Assembly (NCBI GenBank): GCA_004369045.1
Contig: ML213509.1
Location: 1,122,858-1,186,857 of the forward strand
Reading direction: 5' to 3'
Source of the DNA: Heliocybe sulcata
Lineage: Eukaryota > Basidiomycota > Agaricomycetes > Gloeophyllales > Gloeophyllaceae
DNA: 64,000 bases
Part shown: positions 26,802-38,397 of the stretch, in pieces
How the letters are laid out: each line of letters opens with the position of its first letter
How positions within the stretch are numbered: the first letter of the stretch is position 1
The notes under the pieces: model-generated
What the model was told of the DNA's origin: nothing
Databases searched by the model: none
Seen by the model: only the letters and a program-made list of their open reading frames with translations
Program-made: the position numbers and the translations under genes

Positions 26802-27535
26802 CCCCTCCCCTCCCTTGAAAATGATGCCTCCGCTTCCTGTACATTTCTTGTTTCATCCGCCGCCCTCTTCGCCGACACTCACGCCATGCTCTGGAGCTGC
26901 ATCTATCATTATGACTGTCACGTCCTATTTATGACTCTCGCTCTTGTTTGTCGACTTTTAATTCTTATACGGCTCTTCTTGGTGCTGGCTTTATAATCTA
27001 TTCACTGCCAGTATGTAGGTGCATGTACACACATACCTGTTGTTTGTTGCCATCCTGTGGAATCCATTGCTATTTGACGCCGTCCAGTGGCGCGGAACTA
27101 ACTTTTGATCGCGTCAACCATCATGACGTTTGCATGGGACCTACATGTAATCGTCATATAATCCTGTATATTCATTGGAGACCGGTCGAATGATGTCTTT
27201 GCAGTTCACAGGGCCAGCTTATTTACGCGCAGCATTGCTTCTTTAACGCAGTAAATTGCATATCGCCTTAATCTTGTGTCCAATTTGCTGCGTTATCTGG
27301 CTATGCACCCACTAGGGTGGAAGGACGGGATTTCATTAATAACGCTTATGAGCACGGCACTGCGATTAGTGATTGGGCCGCGACCTGCCGAACGTAGACG
27401 GCAGAGTGCACGATCACTTGACCCGATGCACCACGTGCCCTTCTCTGCCGCCACTCCGCCTCATTTCGGACGGGTCAGTGATTTGAGCGGCTCGCCTGCG
27501 TGAAAGATGCGTCACTCACAGCTTCTCAGACCCCC
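26802..27535. other. Intergenic between methyltransferase and wax-synthase-like genes
   Basis: About 730 bp holding the 3' flank of one plus-strand gene and the promoter of the next. It is T-rich in the first half. No gene seen. Confidence 0.5.
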
Positions 27536-29020
27536 ATGGCCGTGTACACTTTGCACAGAATATACTGGGAGTAAGTCTTGAGAATACCACGAACGCCGCC
27601 TTACTGACAGCGCATCAGGCTGTGGTCTGCAACATACGCCGCCTGGCGCACCATCGTCCCCGAACCACAGAACCGCCAAGTCATAACATGGCAGGCTGCC
27701 CCGATAATAGGACTGTACATGCTACCGCTGCTTTTTCAAGCATACCTCGTGCGGCGGCCAGACACGTACCTCATCCGTCTGTTGATGCTCCCGATGACTC
27801 TCGCCTGCCTCATCCGCGTCTCGTTTGGGTACATGTTCACGAATCCACATCTGAACGTATACAACTGGGCCCTCGGTATGTCTATATCCTCTCTCCTTCA
27901 CGTGACTCGCTCATCGGTTCTGTTCCAGGCCTGCTGGGCCTCTTCCTGGTCGCCCGCGCGCTCGACTTTGGCTTGGTCCCCGCCGGTCGTAAAAAGCTCT
28001 CCGAGTCCGCACCCGGCGTCCCCCGCGGGTCCTCCCCGGAGTCCGACGACTCAGACCTCGACGCCTCTGAGAAACCCGCCCACCGCTCGCCCACCGCGCC
28101 CGGCATCCTCCCCCTCTGGTTCCGCGACGCGCTCGAGCTCCTCTTCACCGCGCGGGGCCTGGGCTGGGACTTTGGCGCAGGCGTGTACGTCCCGCCCGAG
28201 ACGCGCCCGCAGGAAAGGAAGGGATTCCTGCTCGCGACGCTCCTCTCCTTCCTCAAACACTTTATGCTCCTCGACTTGCAAGAAGCCCTCCTCAAGTGCG
28301 TCCCGGGCCTCTCGAGCCCTTACGGTGGCACGATCTTCCTCCCCTCCCTCCCCGTCCCCCAGCGCTACCTCGTCTCGACCTTCGCGCACATCCTCACCGG
28401 CAACTCGTTCGTCTCGGGCTTCCAGATGGTGTACGACCTCGTTACGCTCATCGACGTCGGGCTCTTCGCGCACTCGCCCGCCTCCTGGCCGCCCATCATG
28501 GAGACGCCCTGGGCCACCGACTCGCTGCACGGCTTCTGGGCGAAACGGTGGCACCAGCTCTTCCGCCAGATCTTCCTCGTTTTCGGCGGCTACCCGGGGT
28601 ACTTCATCGGCGGGCGCATCGGCATGGTCTTGGGCGCATTTGCAGCCTCGGGCTTGTACCACGAGCTCGCGATATACGCGATGGGGCGGGGCTTGGATCA
28701 CCGTGTCACGATTTTCTTTGCGCTGCAGGGGGTGATGGTGATTCTGGAGAAGGTGTGGAGGATGGTCACAGGGCGGAGGGTCGGCGGGTGGTGGGGGCGC
28801 TTGTGGTGCTATTTCGTGATCATTGTGCTGGGGCAGCCTACTGGTGCGTCTTTACTCCTGGCTTTGTGGTGGCTGAACTGAGCGTCCTGCGTGTGTAGTG
28901 GACGCCTGGCACGTCCGCGGCCTTGCTGGCGGCAGGGTCATCTTCCCTAGCATCAGCCCCACGCGGCGCATCCTCTTCCCTCTGCTCAAGTACCTCTGGT
29001 CGCTTGCTCGCCGCTCATGA
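27536..29020 (+). CDS. Wax-synthase-domain (MBOAT-like) membrane protein
   Basis: A polytopic membrane protein of about 445 residues in the wax synthase/acyltransferase group. The start is MAVYTLHRIYWE, followed by an intron and LWSATYAAWRTIVPE. Hydrophobic helices include IIGLYMLPLLFQAYLV and LLGLFLVARALDFGLV. A charged, low-complexity loop (28000-28110) is followed by FLKHFMLLDLQEALLK. The family signature is DSLHGFWAKRWHQLFRQIFL (about 28522-28580), then an aliphatic ASGLYHELAIYAMGRG with the candidate catalytic His (YHE). The last exon, after an intron in GQPT, ends LWSLARRS. In related proteins the domain transfers acyl groups to alcohols or terpenoids; basidiomycetes carry several copies with unknown substrates. 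The neighbours do not suggest a biosynthetic cluster. Confidence 0.85.
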
Positions 29021-30383
29021 AGCTCGCCAGTAACACGTCGCTCATGATATCGCCAATTACACGACGGCATCTCTCCCCTCACACCAAGCACGGATACACC
29101 ACTGCCTCATGCATCTAGATTGCTTTGCTATATCTATCCCTAATAATATAATCGAGTTAGACTTGCTGCCGGAATCCGAGTAGCGTCGCCTCAACTGGGA
29201 GAGCCCTGGATAGGCCCCGTGCCCTAGACAACGCTGGGTAAATATTCAGCTGATGTGATAGTACTGGATACGACATGTACAAACGCATGCAATGAACAAA
29301 CTTGTATTGCCGCAACGAGAACACTCCCGTGCACCGTGCAGAGTCTCAAGGAGTGACGGCGGGATTGCGAGGCGAGTGCCACAGAAAAAGCAAAGAGAGC
29401 ATATATCGCATGAGAGCGGGTATAGCATTACGTCGGTGACGAGCAATTATACAAGACATCGATCAACGATGCTAGATACGTTACATAAATCAAGTATAAA
29501 TAAGCAGGGTATATGGGTATATGCAGCAGATGAAAAGAGATGAAGAGAGATAGAGAGCGCAAGCAACCAGGAGACCCAACGAGCAGACCAGATAGACCAA
29601 AGATCAACGAGACGGCATAGAGCGCAGCAGCAAGCAGCAGACGAGAACAAGGCGAGAGACAAGCAGCACGGAGTCCAAAGAGCAAGCAAGCAAGGATGAC
29701 GAAGAGTATAGCGCGGCGGAGCAAATTGCGGGAGCGACGATTGCAGCTTTGAGTGTTACGAAAGCGACGACAGCGATCTTGAGCTTTTGATACGAGAGAA
29801 GAGCAATTTGGACCTCGTAGAGGTATCGATAGCGCTTGCAGCTTTTGTATGGGAGATGACAGCGAGTTGGACCTTATAAAGGTATCAATAGCGCTTGCAG
29901 CTTTTGTGTGCGCGCCGCAAATGATCTACCCCAAAGGCCTCGTCAGGACGACCAGGGCGCGACGATACAGAGGAAACTCACCGCGGACACGACGTTATAG
30001 GCTGATGAGTAAGAGAGGAAGCGCGAAAGGTAGACGCAGGACGGGCCCTTCCTACTTCTAAACTTCGCGCATGGTGTAGGCGGATATTCTGAATCGACGT
30101 CGGGACCTAAGAGGGAGGCGGCGAGGTTGCTGGAGACAGTCAACGTAAGCAGCGAACGATGCCAGAAAAGATGTGACAGCGTACCCAAGGTCCGAGTCAT
30201 AACGAGAGAGATACATTCAAAGGAGCGTGGTTTCAAACGAGTGACGAGGGCCACCAGAGGCGTGACCGGGTATACAGCCTTTCGGCTTCTGCTTCTTCCT
30301 CTCCTCTTATTTTTGGGGTTTTCTTCGATTTTCTAGCGACTAGTCAGTCAAAGGATAGGACAGCAGTAGATATGACGGCTTAC
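29021..30383. other. Repeat-rich region without a clear gene
   Basis: About 1.36 kb downstream of the wax-synthase-like gene. It is purine-rich on the plus strand (29540-29720) and contains a degenerate direct repeat near 29806-29910. A minus-strand ORF (29943-30254) contains a good GTGAGT donor (29987-29992) and an acceptor-like CTTAG, but no known domain. It may be part of the exon-like array to its right. Confidence 0.45.
29806..29910. repeat. Two direct copies of a ~45-bp sequence, period 59
   Basis: The shared core is AGCGCTTGCAGCTTTTGT at 29831 and 29890, preceded in both by TTGGACC and GGTATC. A weaker third copy may lie before 29806. The array has no visible coding meaning. Confidence 0.75.
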
Positions 30384-31179
30384 CTGACTCCCCCTAACAC
30401 ATCCACGCATACACATACAGACACATAGATACCGAGGCAGGATGGTACGACAGTAGGTACCGTGCGCGGTCCCGACTATTAGCGAAGATATATAGTAGCA
30501 TATGTTTCGTTTGTTTTGTTCTTTTCTTGTTTTTTTTGTGACGGTTTTCTGATTTTCTGATTTCTTTTCTGATTTTCTTCAATAACAGCTCACCGGATCC
30601 CCGAAGGGTGTACGCCTGGAATATCTCGAGGGCAATGAGGAACGAAAGTGGGAGCCTTGCGTGGTCCCGACTATTAGCTGAAAGCGTACGTGAGCGCGAG
30701 CGCGAGGAAACAATCGACGAAATGGCGACTCACCGAAGCCCCGAGCACAAACAGCCAGTAGATAGGCACTGGAGATGGATAACCAGGGGAGGAACGACAA
30801 TGGGCACCTTACGCGGTCCCGGCTATTAGCTTTAAGGTCCATCAGCAACGAGACATCCAGTAGAGAGAGCAATCACGTACCGAAGCCCCAATGGAATAGA
30901 GTCGAGTCATCCAGACAGATAAGGAGAGACAGTGAGAGCCTTGCGCGGTCCCAGCTACTAGCGATGATAGATATGTTGTTTTTGTTCGTTTTCTTTTATC
31001 TTGTTTTTTTGTGATTGTTTTCTGCTTTTCTTGTTTTTTTTGTGATTGTTTTCTGTTTTTGTTTGTTTTTGTTTTGTTTTGTTCATATAGGGGTATCTGG
31101 CGAAGACATTAGCAGAGAGTAAGGCTACGGAACGGAGAACTCACAAGAAATGCACACGTTCAGAGGCACCTGGTCTCAG
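30384..31179 (-). repeat. Five tandem exon-like units with conserved splice-like borders
   Basis: On the minus strand, units at 31179-31145, 30954-30881, 30822-30734, 30670-30594 and 30475-30384 each follow a TAG (CTTAG, AGTAG or AATAG). The first four bases vary but all lead into GGGACC or GAGACC, and each ends directly before a GT donor (GTGAGT, GTACGT, GTGAGT, GTGAGC, GTAAGC). Four units share the core GGGACCGCGCAAGG with small changes. The lengths are 35, 74, 89, 77 and 92 bp, all 2 modulo 3. Spacers are 58, 63 and 118 bp between the last four, and 190 bp (with A-rich tracts) after the first. I read them as duplicated exons of a non-coding or decayed transcript, possibly the 3' part of the adjacent repeat-protein gene. 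No long frame is preserved across them. Confidence 0.55.
30973..31085. repeat. T-rich low-complexity tract
   Basis: The tract is dominated by TTTG and TTTC words, with the phrase TTTTTTTGTGATTGTTTTCT occurring twice. A related tract (TTTTTTTTGTGACGGTTTTC) lies at about 30530-30550. On the minus strand these are A-rich spacers inside the exon-like array. Confidence 0.8.
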
Positions 31180-34100
31180 CTAAGAGCTGCAGGAGACCAG
31201 CAGATGATTGAAAGAAGGAGTCGTGTCGAGGAGTGACTGCCATTGCGAAGTCTGATACCGATGGTGCAGAGGTTCAAGTGAAGAGCAAGCCTGCATACCA
31301 CGGCGGGATAGATCCTCGTCCCCGGAGTCGTCGCCATCCTTGTCGTCTGGTTGGCTTGACAAAGACGATGCAGAGCCGCCAAGAGATTGGACGTCGACAA
31401 GAAGTGACCATTCGCCCTCTCGGTATGCCGCGTGCACAGGTTCCAGAGAGCCGTGAGTAGCGATGGACGCCTCCGTCGTGCGCGATAAATCTGGGAGGTT
31501 GGCCTTTGCGACGGTCAGAGCGGAGAGAGGGCGGGCAGGCAGGCAGAACACGCTTGAATCTTCCCCCTCGATCTCCACATCGATGTCCCTAGCGTCACCT
31601 TCCTCGTAGTCCCAATGGCTTGAGGACGACCGGGTACTCGTGAACGGCGGCTCGCCATCGATGACGCACAATTCGGGGTCGTCGCCATCTTCGTCATCAT
31701 GTTGGCTTAACGAAGGCGGTGCACAGTCGTCAGGAGGCTGGATGTCGACAAGAGGGAACCATTCGCGGCCTTCATACGTGGCATGAAGACGTTGGAGAGA
31801 GCCATGAGTAGCGATAGCCAGCTCCGTAACTTGCGATGAGCCTGAGACATTGGTGCCTGCGACGGTTGCAATGGAGAAAGGAAGGCCGAGTAGACATGAC
31901 CTGCTGGAAGTGTCCTCTTCGATCTCCCCATCAATCACCATGGCGTCACCTTCCTCGTAGTCCCATTGGCTTGAAGACGATGAGGTACTCCTGGACGACG
32001 ACTCACTGCTGATGACACGGAATTCGTCGTAGGACGATGCAGAGTCTCCAGGAGGCTGGATGTCGAAAAGACACGACCAGTGATGGTCTTCGTATGCGGC
32101 GTGGACAGGTTCGAGAGAGCTGTCGGTAGTACTGACCAGTTCTGTGATCCGCGACGAGAGTGAGATGTCGGGCCTTGCGACGGTCGGGATAGAGAGTGCT
32201 GCGGCAAGCAGAGGAGGCCTGCTATAGTGCTCGTCCTCAATTTCCGTAAGGACCTCCGCGTCGTCACCTTCCTCTTCCTGTCGGCTGGTCGAAGGTGAAC
32301 TGCTCACAAAGGGTGGCTCGACAGCAGTCAGGCGCACCCATTCTCCGCTTTCGAGTCGCGCTTGTAATAGATCCAACGATCCGTGGCAGGGCAGGCCGCC
32401 CTCTAGGTGCGTTGAGCGGTGCTCGTGCTCGTGCAGACCTTCGGGCAACGGGTAGGTCTCCTTACGATGGCACTCGCCGTACTCCATATCAACCTCTACA
32501 TCCTCATCGTCGTTGTCCCGATGACTTGGCGAAGGTGATACCAGATCGAAAGAAGGACCGATGTCGGCAAGAAGCGACCACTGGGTCCCTTGGCATGCAG
32601 CGTGAAGACGGTCGAGCGAGCCGTAGGTGCCAATCTCATTCGCGCTGTTGTGTGCACTGACCTGAGGCGAGAGGCGCGGTCCGGCCATGGAGGATGTGGT
32701 GCTGACCTCCTCGTTGATTGTCTGATCGACTTGCGCGTCGTCATCTCCCCATTGGCTTGACGAAGGTGAGATACTCCCGAACGGCGGCTCGACATCGCCA
32801 AGGCTCGACCAGTCCCCGCTCTCGTACCGTGCATGCAACACCTTCAAGGATCCATACGATGAGAGGCTGCTCTCGGGATGGACTGACGAGCCAGGAATCT
32901 CCTCCAGTTGCTCCTCATCGAAGCCGGCGGTGGGGGATACGTCCTTGTCAACATCGTCGTCACGGTTGCCCAATACGTCAGCGGCGAGGTCGCAAAGGAA
33001 CCCAGGGTTGACGGGTGCGGCGAGGTCTTCCGCATCGGAGATCGATGGGCCAGGGGGTGCGCTTGGATGCGAGGACTTGACGGGGCCAGTTTCGATCCTG
33101 GCGGGGACACCTTGTTCTCCTTCTTCCAAAGCCTGAGCAGCCCGCACAACGTCGTTCTCGAATTTGCGTCGCCCTGAGATCTCGCCGTCATCGTCAGTGC
33201 ACGAGGAGGGAGGCCAACGACTGTCATTCGTGCTCGAACTCGACATTGGGACATTTTGGGGAGTGATGTGCGGAGGGCAGGAGGTCGCCGGTGGACCTGA
33301 CAGTAAGAGGCTTTCGATCTCAGCCTCAGAGTGACGCTCCTCAACCTCGCGTTCCGCTTCCTCGAGGGCTTGAGCAGCTCTCGCGCAGTCGGCTTTGAAT
33401 TCGACTTCCCAGTCGTCATCGTCGTCGAGATAACTGACGTCGAGTATGGGCGGGGCGCGCGCGTTGGCATCGTCGATGCTGGACAGCACGGCGTGGGCAT
33501 CGTCAAGGCCCTCCTGCAGTAGCTTGCGTACTCGTGCCAGATCCGCAGCTATACGAGACTCCTCTGCCTGGATATCTAAAGCAACATGTAAGGAAATACT
33601 GCTGTATAGACGGTAAAAGATACCCACCTTCACATTCATCGGCATGCCTACGCTTCGCTCGGAGTATTCCTCGTCTGAGCCTCCTCATATCCTCTAATCC
33701 ATCTTCTCTCTCCTCCTCATCCCAGGACGCACGCGGGTGAACGTCGACAACGGCCTCGGCGTTAAGCTCGGGCAAAGGGTCCGCTGTATTCCAGAAGTTC
33801 GCACCAGGTAGGCCAGGTCGATCCTCATGGCGTCGGTGCTCTGCATCTGCTAAGAGACATGGGTTCAGAGCCGAACAGATGTACAGTCAGCTGAGCACTC
33901 ACATCTATGCTCCTCATTGTCTTCGCCCTTACGCTCGCTTCCTTTATCGCTGCCGACGTACAGCACGTCCGCGAACTGAGCGCCAAGTAGTGCGGACACG
34001 GAACGTTCCTCTACTTGAGCCACGGCAGTGTTGCAACTCTCTTCGTCTTGTGCATCGTAGAATGTCGCCTCGACTTCATCAATATGCTCGCTGTGTTCGT

Positions 34101-34945
34101 CCTCGCTGTGAATGCTCGAAGGTGCTTCCTTGTCACCCTGCACTTGGTACTGCTGGGCAACATTGAGAGGAACATCGACGACGTCAGATTCGATCCCCGG
34201 AAGTGCTGGCACGGAGCATATGACATTGCTGGTTTGACTAGGACGGACGGCGGAAGGCACAGGGGTTGTTAGATGAGCTGCACTCGACTAAAAAAGTGTC
34301 ATTGGATGTATCCAAGCAGCAACGGAAAAGTAGACCCACCGAATGCACGAGACGACTTACGAAGGTGCCTTGGCACAGCTCGACTACCGCGAGGAGGTCC
34401 TGCACGATGTCTCGCAACGCCGGGACGGCGGACGCGAGTGCCGCGGCGACGAAGGATGCGATGAGGATGCGGGTGATCACGGAGTCGAATGCGGGAAGCT
34501 ATAGCGCTCGGTGAATGAGAGACATGTCCGAAAAGTAAACGAAGCCGCTTACAGTAGAGAGGAAGGGGAACACGCAGAACAGGAACTCTGTCACCCATGC
34601 TACCGAAAGGAAGCCGCCTTGTCTGTGCCGGTTGAAGGGGCCGAGCGCGGTGACGAGAACGAAGACACCTAACACGAGGACCAGCGACGCAATGTCGCCA
34701 TCGCATGGTCCCGCCCCGAGAGTACAAGTCGGCGGTTGTTGGTAAGCACTGGGATGGAAGAGAACAGTCCTGGTTGGGGACGGAGGAAGAGGGTCGGCGT
34801 GAAGGAGGGGAGGCAACGTCCCAGACCCGCCAGGGTCGGGGGCGAAGAAAAGCCCAAGGCTGTCGAAGGTGCGACACACCAGACGACGCGCCCAGGCAAT
34901 GTGAATGCTTGAAATGCTTTCTTTCGAGATTATGTCTTTGAACAT
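31180..34945 (-). CDS. Membrane-anchored acidic protein with seven novel SL-LHA-W repeats
   Basis: Five exons give about 1175 residues. Exon 1 (34945 to about 34546) begins MFKDIISKESISS and contains RTFDSLGLFFAPDPGG, LGAGPCDGDIASLVLVLGVF and AWVTEFLFCVFPFLST. Exon 2 adds a third hydrophobic helix, LIASFVAAALASAVPAL. The rest is hydrophilic: an acidic linker, a helical EESRIAADLARVRKLLQEGL, then two related RAAQALEE segments. Next come seven copies of a ~24-residue unit with consensus GSLexLHAxYexgeWsxLxD (example HGSLEPVHAAYREGEWSLL), at about 32860, 32625, 32380, 32125, 31810, 31455 and 31265. Acidic linkers separate them, often with SSSQWDYEEGD. The frame ends FNHLLVSCSS at 31180. The N-terminal module is paralogous to that of the kinase gene at 57400-59766. 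I know no named family for the repeat. The topology suggests a membrane-tethered scaffold. Confidence 0.8.
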
Positions 34946-34991
34946 AGTGAAAGTTGAGAGGGTGAAGGCGTGGTTCGAGTTTCCTCCCGCC

Positions 34992-34998
34992 TTTTATA
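34992..34998 (-). promoter_or_regulatory. TATA box of the repeat-protein gene
   Basis: TATAAAA on the minus strand, 47 bp before the ATG. It is preceded by CGATCG and followed by GGC. The same arrangement precedes the kinase paralogue at 59811-59817. Confidence 0.75.
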
Positions 34999-36093
34999 GG
35001 CGATCGCACCTGTCAGTTCGACTGTCAGCCACTGTATCGGGATCACAGTGTCAGCCACTCACCCATTCGGCAGGACGAGCTGGACTCTCAGTAATTGAAA
35101 GCAGATTTTGTACTCATGGCCCAGTTCGAATTGCATCTTCTCGGAAACCAGAGAGGGCGCGCTCCACCATATGTACTATTGTACCAGCAAACATACTACC
35201 TTCACGCGAGATTCAGGTGGTCACAGAGGACAGTCCCCGACTCAACAGGCGGTGGGGTCGAAGAGCGTCGAACGCTGGATCGGGGTCTAATAATACTTCC
35301 CTTCACATCTTTTGCTCGTGAAGAGTGAAGGGGTGTACTATGGTGGTATCATCTGCAGTCAACAGTTCCGCGCGTCGATCCCTGGGATAGTTGCAGACCT
35401 GTTTGACCCAGCTGCCCCGGAGTGCGAGGGGAAGATGCGAATGGCGATGCAAGACCATTTATCCACGATTCCGCTGCAATCTTATATATCAGATACAAAG
35501 GCTTTCATATGAGAAATAAGGCGAACGGTTACCAGGGACATCGTTACAGCTAGTGCCATTATGAAGCTTTGAAGCGCCGGGCTTGTACAGCCAAGTCGAT
35601 CAGCAGACGATCGCCCAGTGTTCTCCTATTTGGGAGCCATCTTGCAGTTCTCGCCGACCATATGGCAGCATTAGATACAAATATAATTTTGTGCTGAGAA
35701 CAGAGACGAGAGCAGGTGTAGTCTGTAAAAGATGTCTTTCTGATGCAAGAGCTAGCAGTACTTGCAGGACATGATCGTCCCACGACGCCCGGCAAGTCGC
35801 GATCCAATCACTACGCTCAGTGGCCACACCTACGCATAGCCAGAGAGTGTGAATATTACTATGTGTTGGACGATATTATTACTTTATCTCATTCACATCA
35901 GTATATGCGACAGATCATAAGTTGCAAAGCTCTTGAATTTGCTTGAATACCCGGTACCCATTGCTACATTTGATCGAATAAAAATACAATGTTAGCGTTC
36001 ATGACTTCATCCTGACATCCATGCGAGTCTCAGTCACATCCCTACCCTTCATTCATATGTCTCTATGCCTCTCAACATCCCGTCAACCACCCC
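34999..36093. other. Intergenic upstream of the repeat-protein gene
   Basis: About 1.1 kb, AT-rich in its right half. It holds the upstream promoter of the repeat gene and the 3' flank of nca2. No ORF with a domain and no repeat is seen. Confidence 0.5.
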
Positions 36094-38118
36094 TTACACG
36101 CTCCCCCACCCAAGCACACCCTCCCAGCACCGCCACATCCTTTCGACAACCCTAATCTTCTCCCCCCTCCCCAACCCAGGCTCCTCCAAATCCCTCACAT
36201 CCTCCAAGAACCCCTCCCTCACCCTCCCCGCCGGCAACCACGCCTCCGCATACTGTCTCAGATGCGTCAGCGAGAGCAACAGCAACCCAGACGTCAACGG
36301 CGGGATATCCTTCTCGCTGTTCCCTTCGTGAGGCGCGGAGGACTTGGACTCAGACGCGGGCTGGAATATGAGAAGACGTTCGATGCGACGCATATCTGCT
36401 AGGACACCCTCGCGTCTCCTTCGTCCGCCGAACCGGCCTCGTCCGCGCCCACCGGTCCATAAGCGGATCAGGGCACCAGCGCCGACATACACTACCGCCA
36501 GTGCCGGTGCAACACCGACAAACGCGAACGTGAGTTCCTGAGACTTCAGCAGCTTATCAATCCCCGACAGCGCTTGGTCAATGTCGACCTGTAGCATTTC
36601 TATCAGACACACCATTCGAAGGCAGCCGAAGAGAACATGAACCCACCTTCGCCTTCTGCACCTGCACAAACAACGTCCTCACCAACGTCCCCGCCACCGC
36701 GCTCTTAATGGGACTCTTAATATCCTGCTCATAAATCTCCATCACAGGCGTCAAATCCCCCACCCGAACCTTGCTCGCCAGTTCATCGAGCTGCTGCGCG
36801 TCGTACGCGAGCTTTTCCCTTGCGAGCGAGAGCACCATACGCTCCAGGGACTGCAAGTCCGCTTCGACGCCCTCCTTGCGCACAATCACGCCGCCCTCGC
36901 CCCCGGCACGGACCGTGCGCACGATATCCCGAACAGGCTCAACAATCCACCCATTCCAGAAGCCCCGAACGGTCTCTACCGCTTGCCTCGCCAGCTCATC
37001 CAAGCTCTCGCGCTCTGCCCAGAACCACTTAAACGCATACAGTGCCAGGGGAGGGCCGAGTATCAGCCTGGGCCACATAAGTGTGAGCCGAGGGGGCCGG
37101 TGCAGGTCGGCGGGCACCGGGGCTGGCGTATGCGCTGTGAGGGTAGACAGCGACATTAAGAGGCCGGGCGAGGCGGTTACGGACGTGTTTGTGACGAGGG
37201 ACTGCATGATCGACACAAACTGCGTGAGCTTGGTTTCGTCCCCGGATCGCAAAGCGCGCTCGAGCCAGGGACGCATCCCGCTTAGAGCCCCGAGACGCTC
37301 GGCCTTGTCGTTTCGGATCTTCTCGAGCGACTTGCGTTTGAGGAAGCATTCTTGATGCGTAAGGGAGATGGGTAGGGCAAAATAGTGGAGGAGGGTCTGG
37401 TACCAGGAGCGAATAGATGTAGATGCGGTAGGAAGCGCTGTGAGCAGGTGCGGCTCCGTGTGCAGGTGGGGAAAGAGAGAAGTAGTGAGGAGGTTGGGCC
37501 GTAGTGGAGAGGCGTTGTGTGCAAGCGTTTGGAGGGCGTGTAGGATAGAGGACGGGCTGAAGATTTGGCGAGCTTCGAGGGATTGGGTTTGCGAACGGAT
37601 GGTTTGGAGCAGGGTGTGCATCAGATTGACAAGTCGAACGGGCAGGGCTGTGAGGATGAAAGTCTCAGATTCACCAACCCAAGGGAACCAACACGGCACG
37701 TACTCTGCAATAAATACCAGGCTGCATTCCGCCTGGACCTTTCGATCTCGCTCCACCACTGACCCTCGCGCTCAGCCTCGCTCGCTTGGGACAAACACGC
37801 GCTCAAAGCCTCCGCGTACACACCAACTGTGAGCCGTCCCAGGACCGCGACCTTCACGGCAGCATCTTCTTGTGAACCATAGCCTGGTCTCTTAGTTTCT
37901 AGCGACTGGAGATCGTCGACGGTCTTGCGAAGCTGTTCTGGGGACAAGGGCGGCTTGAGTGCGAGTAGAAGAGTGTTAAGTTGGTCAGTTTCTGGAGAGG
38001 GTGGCAGTTCAGGTAGACTCTGAGCGGAGAGACCGCGTTTTGGGACAGGCTTTGGGACGTGTTTCGGGATCGTGGAGAGGATGAGGCCATCGGTTTGGTA
38101 CGCGACAAAGGTAGACAT
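36094..38118 (-). CDS. nca2: Nca2-like mitochondrial protein
   Basis: NCA2 family. In yeast it is an inner-membrane protein needed for correct expression of the mitochondrially encoded ATP synthase subunits 6 and 8. The start is MSTFVAYQTDGLILSTIPKH. An intron after AAWYLLQ leads to LPVRLVNLMHTLLQTIR. The conserved core reads PRLTLMWPRLILGPPLALYA with a membrane helix, then FWNGWIVEPVRDIVRTVR, a family hallmark. QSLERMVLSLAREKLAYDAQ and the segment VMEIYEQDIKSPIKSAVAG follow, then GTLVRTLFVQVQKAKVDIDQ. A second helix is AFVGVAPALAVVYVGAGALI. The C-terminus reads LPAGRVREGFLEDVRDLEEP. Length is about 640 residues, normal for the family. It is divergent from ctk2 across 279 bp. Confidence 0.93.
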
Positions 38119-38397
38119 TTTCGGTTTCGGACGCGTTTCTGGCGTCTATCGCATGCCTCCAGTCTGATAGAGCGGCCCTGGGCCTACTTACAAGTCGGGC
38201 GAGAGCAAGACACGCGAGGTCGCGAGCGTGCAGAATTTTATACGGACAGAACGACAGCCAATGACGTTGCTTCAGGAACAATAGGACCCCAAGACCGCCA
38301 TGCTAACATCTCAGATTCGCCTCCCCGGTCCCTTAACACCGATTTTCGCTCCCGCCACACACGCGCCTACAACTTGTCATTCACAAACTGAGACTCA
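38119..38397. promoter_or_regulatory. Divergent promoter shared by nca2 and ctk2
   Basis: A 279-bp spacer between two start codons, so the regulatory DNA of both genes is compressed here. No TATA box is evident. Confidence 0.6.

Noticed and set aside
22981-29020. Biosynthetic gene cluster (methyltransferase plus wax-synthase-like enzyme)
   Set aside because: There is no core synthase (PKS, NRPS, terpene cyclase) nearby, and the neighbours are housekeeping genes.
30384-31179. CRISPR-like array (short repeats with spacers)
   Set aside because: The units are imperfect, 74-92 bp apart in irregular spacing, have splice-like borders, and the genome is eukaryotic.
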